From positions 1-6,493 of the forward strand of contig JAITAT010000015.1 of NCBI GenBank assembly GCA_031283975.1: 6,493 bases of DNA. Reading direction: 5' to 3'. The stretch's first letter is position 1. Every line of letters begins with the position of its first letter. The position numbers were made by a program, and so were the translations under genes. The stretch comes from Synergistaceae bacterium (lineage in GTDB: Bacteria > Synergistota > Synergistia > Synergistales > Synergistaceae). The notes under the pieces were generated by a model. It was not told the origin of the DNA, ran no database searches, and saw nothing but the letters and a program-made list of their open reading frames with translations. Shown here piece after piece: positions 6,262 to 6,493 of this stretch.

Positions 6262-6493
6262 TTTCGCCGCTTCAAATACTTTTTCTATGGCTTCCTTCGA
6301 CGGCACGCCCTCGTGAAGTTTGTCGTCTCCGACATAAAACGTGGGCACGTAATAATAATCGAACTTCGACGCGTAGGCGGATTCTTTCGTCTCGTCTATT
6401 TTTTTGACTGGAATATCCTTGTATCCCGGATTTTTTGAATATATCTCGTCCATCAGTTCGAACGCCTTGCGGCAATGCGGGCATGTCTCCATG
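6259..6493 (-). CDS. Thioredoxin/glutaredoxin-like protein with CPHC active site (5' end cut by window)
   Basis: The last 77 codons are visible. They include METCPHCRKAFELMDEI, with a CxxC redox pair (CPHC) at the start of a helix, and later YYYVPTFYVGDDKLHEG, with the conserved cis-proline in VPTF and the following beta-hairpin. The C-terminal helix SKEAIEKVFEAA closes the fold. The ATG at 6490-6492 directly before the CPHC region is probably an internal methionine, because this fold needs a first beta strand of about 8-12 residues before the active site; the true start would lie beyond the edge. There is no signal peptide in the visible part, so a cytoplasmic thiol-disulfide role is likely, with unknown partners. 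It converges on nikO and has no obvious tie to the metal transporter. Confidence 0.8.
   Translation of the reverse strand, partial: METCPHCRKAFELMDEIYSKNPGYKDIPVKKIDETKESAYASKFDYYYVPTFYVGDDKLHEGVPSKEAIEKVFEAAK

Overview
The window looks like chromosomal DNA of a diderm, probably anaerobic bacterium with type IV pili and a metal uptake system. GC is moderate (roughly half). The gene families and a DUF4198-containing Nik-type transporter would fit Synergistota or a sulfate-reducer-like lineage, but nothing here fixes the phylum and this is only a leaning. There is no sign of mobile elements, CRISPR, tRNA or rRNA.

Layout. (1) Bases 3-2615, plus strand: the 3' part of a large gene for a PilY1/PilC-type, pilus-associated beta-propeller protein. 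It is open at the left edge and already inside the end of a von Willebrand A-like domain. (2) Bases 2616-2815: a 200-base intergenic region with a strong sigma70-like promoter, two tandem near-identical 15-base dyads, a rho-independent terminator whose left arm lies in the second dyad, and a second possible promoter. (3) Bases 2816-6208: five tightly packed plus-strand genes in the order nikK-nikL-nikM-nikQ-nikO. They encode an energy-coupling-factor (ECF) type nickel (or cobalt) importer in which NikK and NikL take the place of the small NikN/CbiN subunit. Three successive junctions overlap (10, 4 and 4 bases), so the genes look translationally coupled. (4) Bases 6229-6261: a hairpin between convergent genes. 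(5) Bases 6259-6493, minus strand: a small CPHC thioredoxin/glutaredoxin-like protein cut by the right edge.

How the genes work together. NikM is the membrane substrate-binding subunit, with the Met-His N-terminus that coordinates the metal ion. NikQ is the transmembrane coupling subunit and NikO the ATPase. NikL (signal peptide plus C-terminal anchor) and NikK (secreted, DUF4198) face the periplasm and probably help deliver or load the metal. PilY1 and the thioredoxin-like protein have no evident functional link to the transporter.

The most interesting parts are the nikK leader, where the terminator's right arm can pair with either of two repeated elements, and the fact that NikK, NikL and NikM are all predicted to present a histidine at or next to the mature N-terminus.
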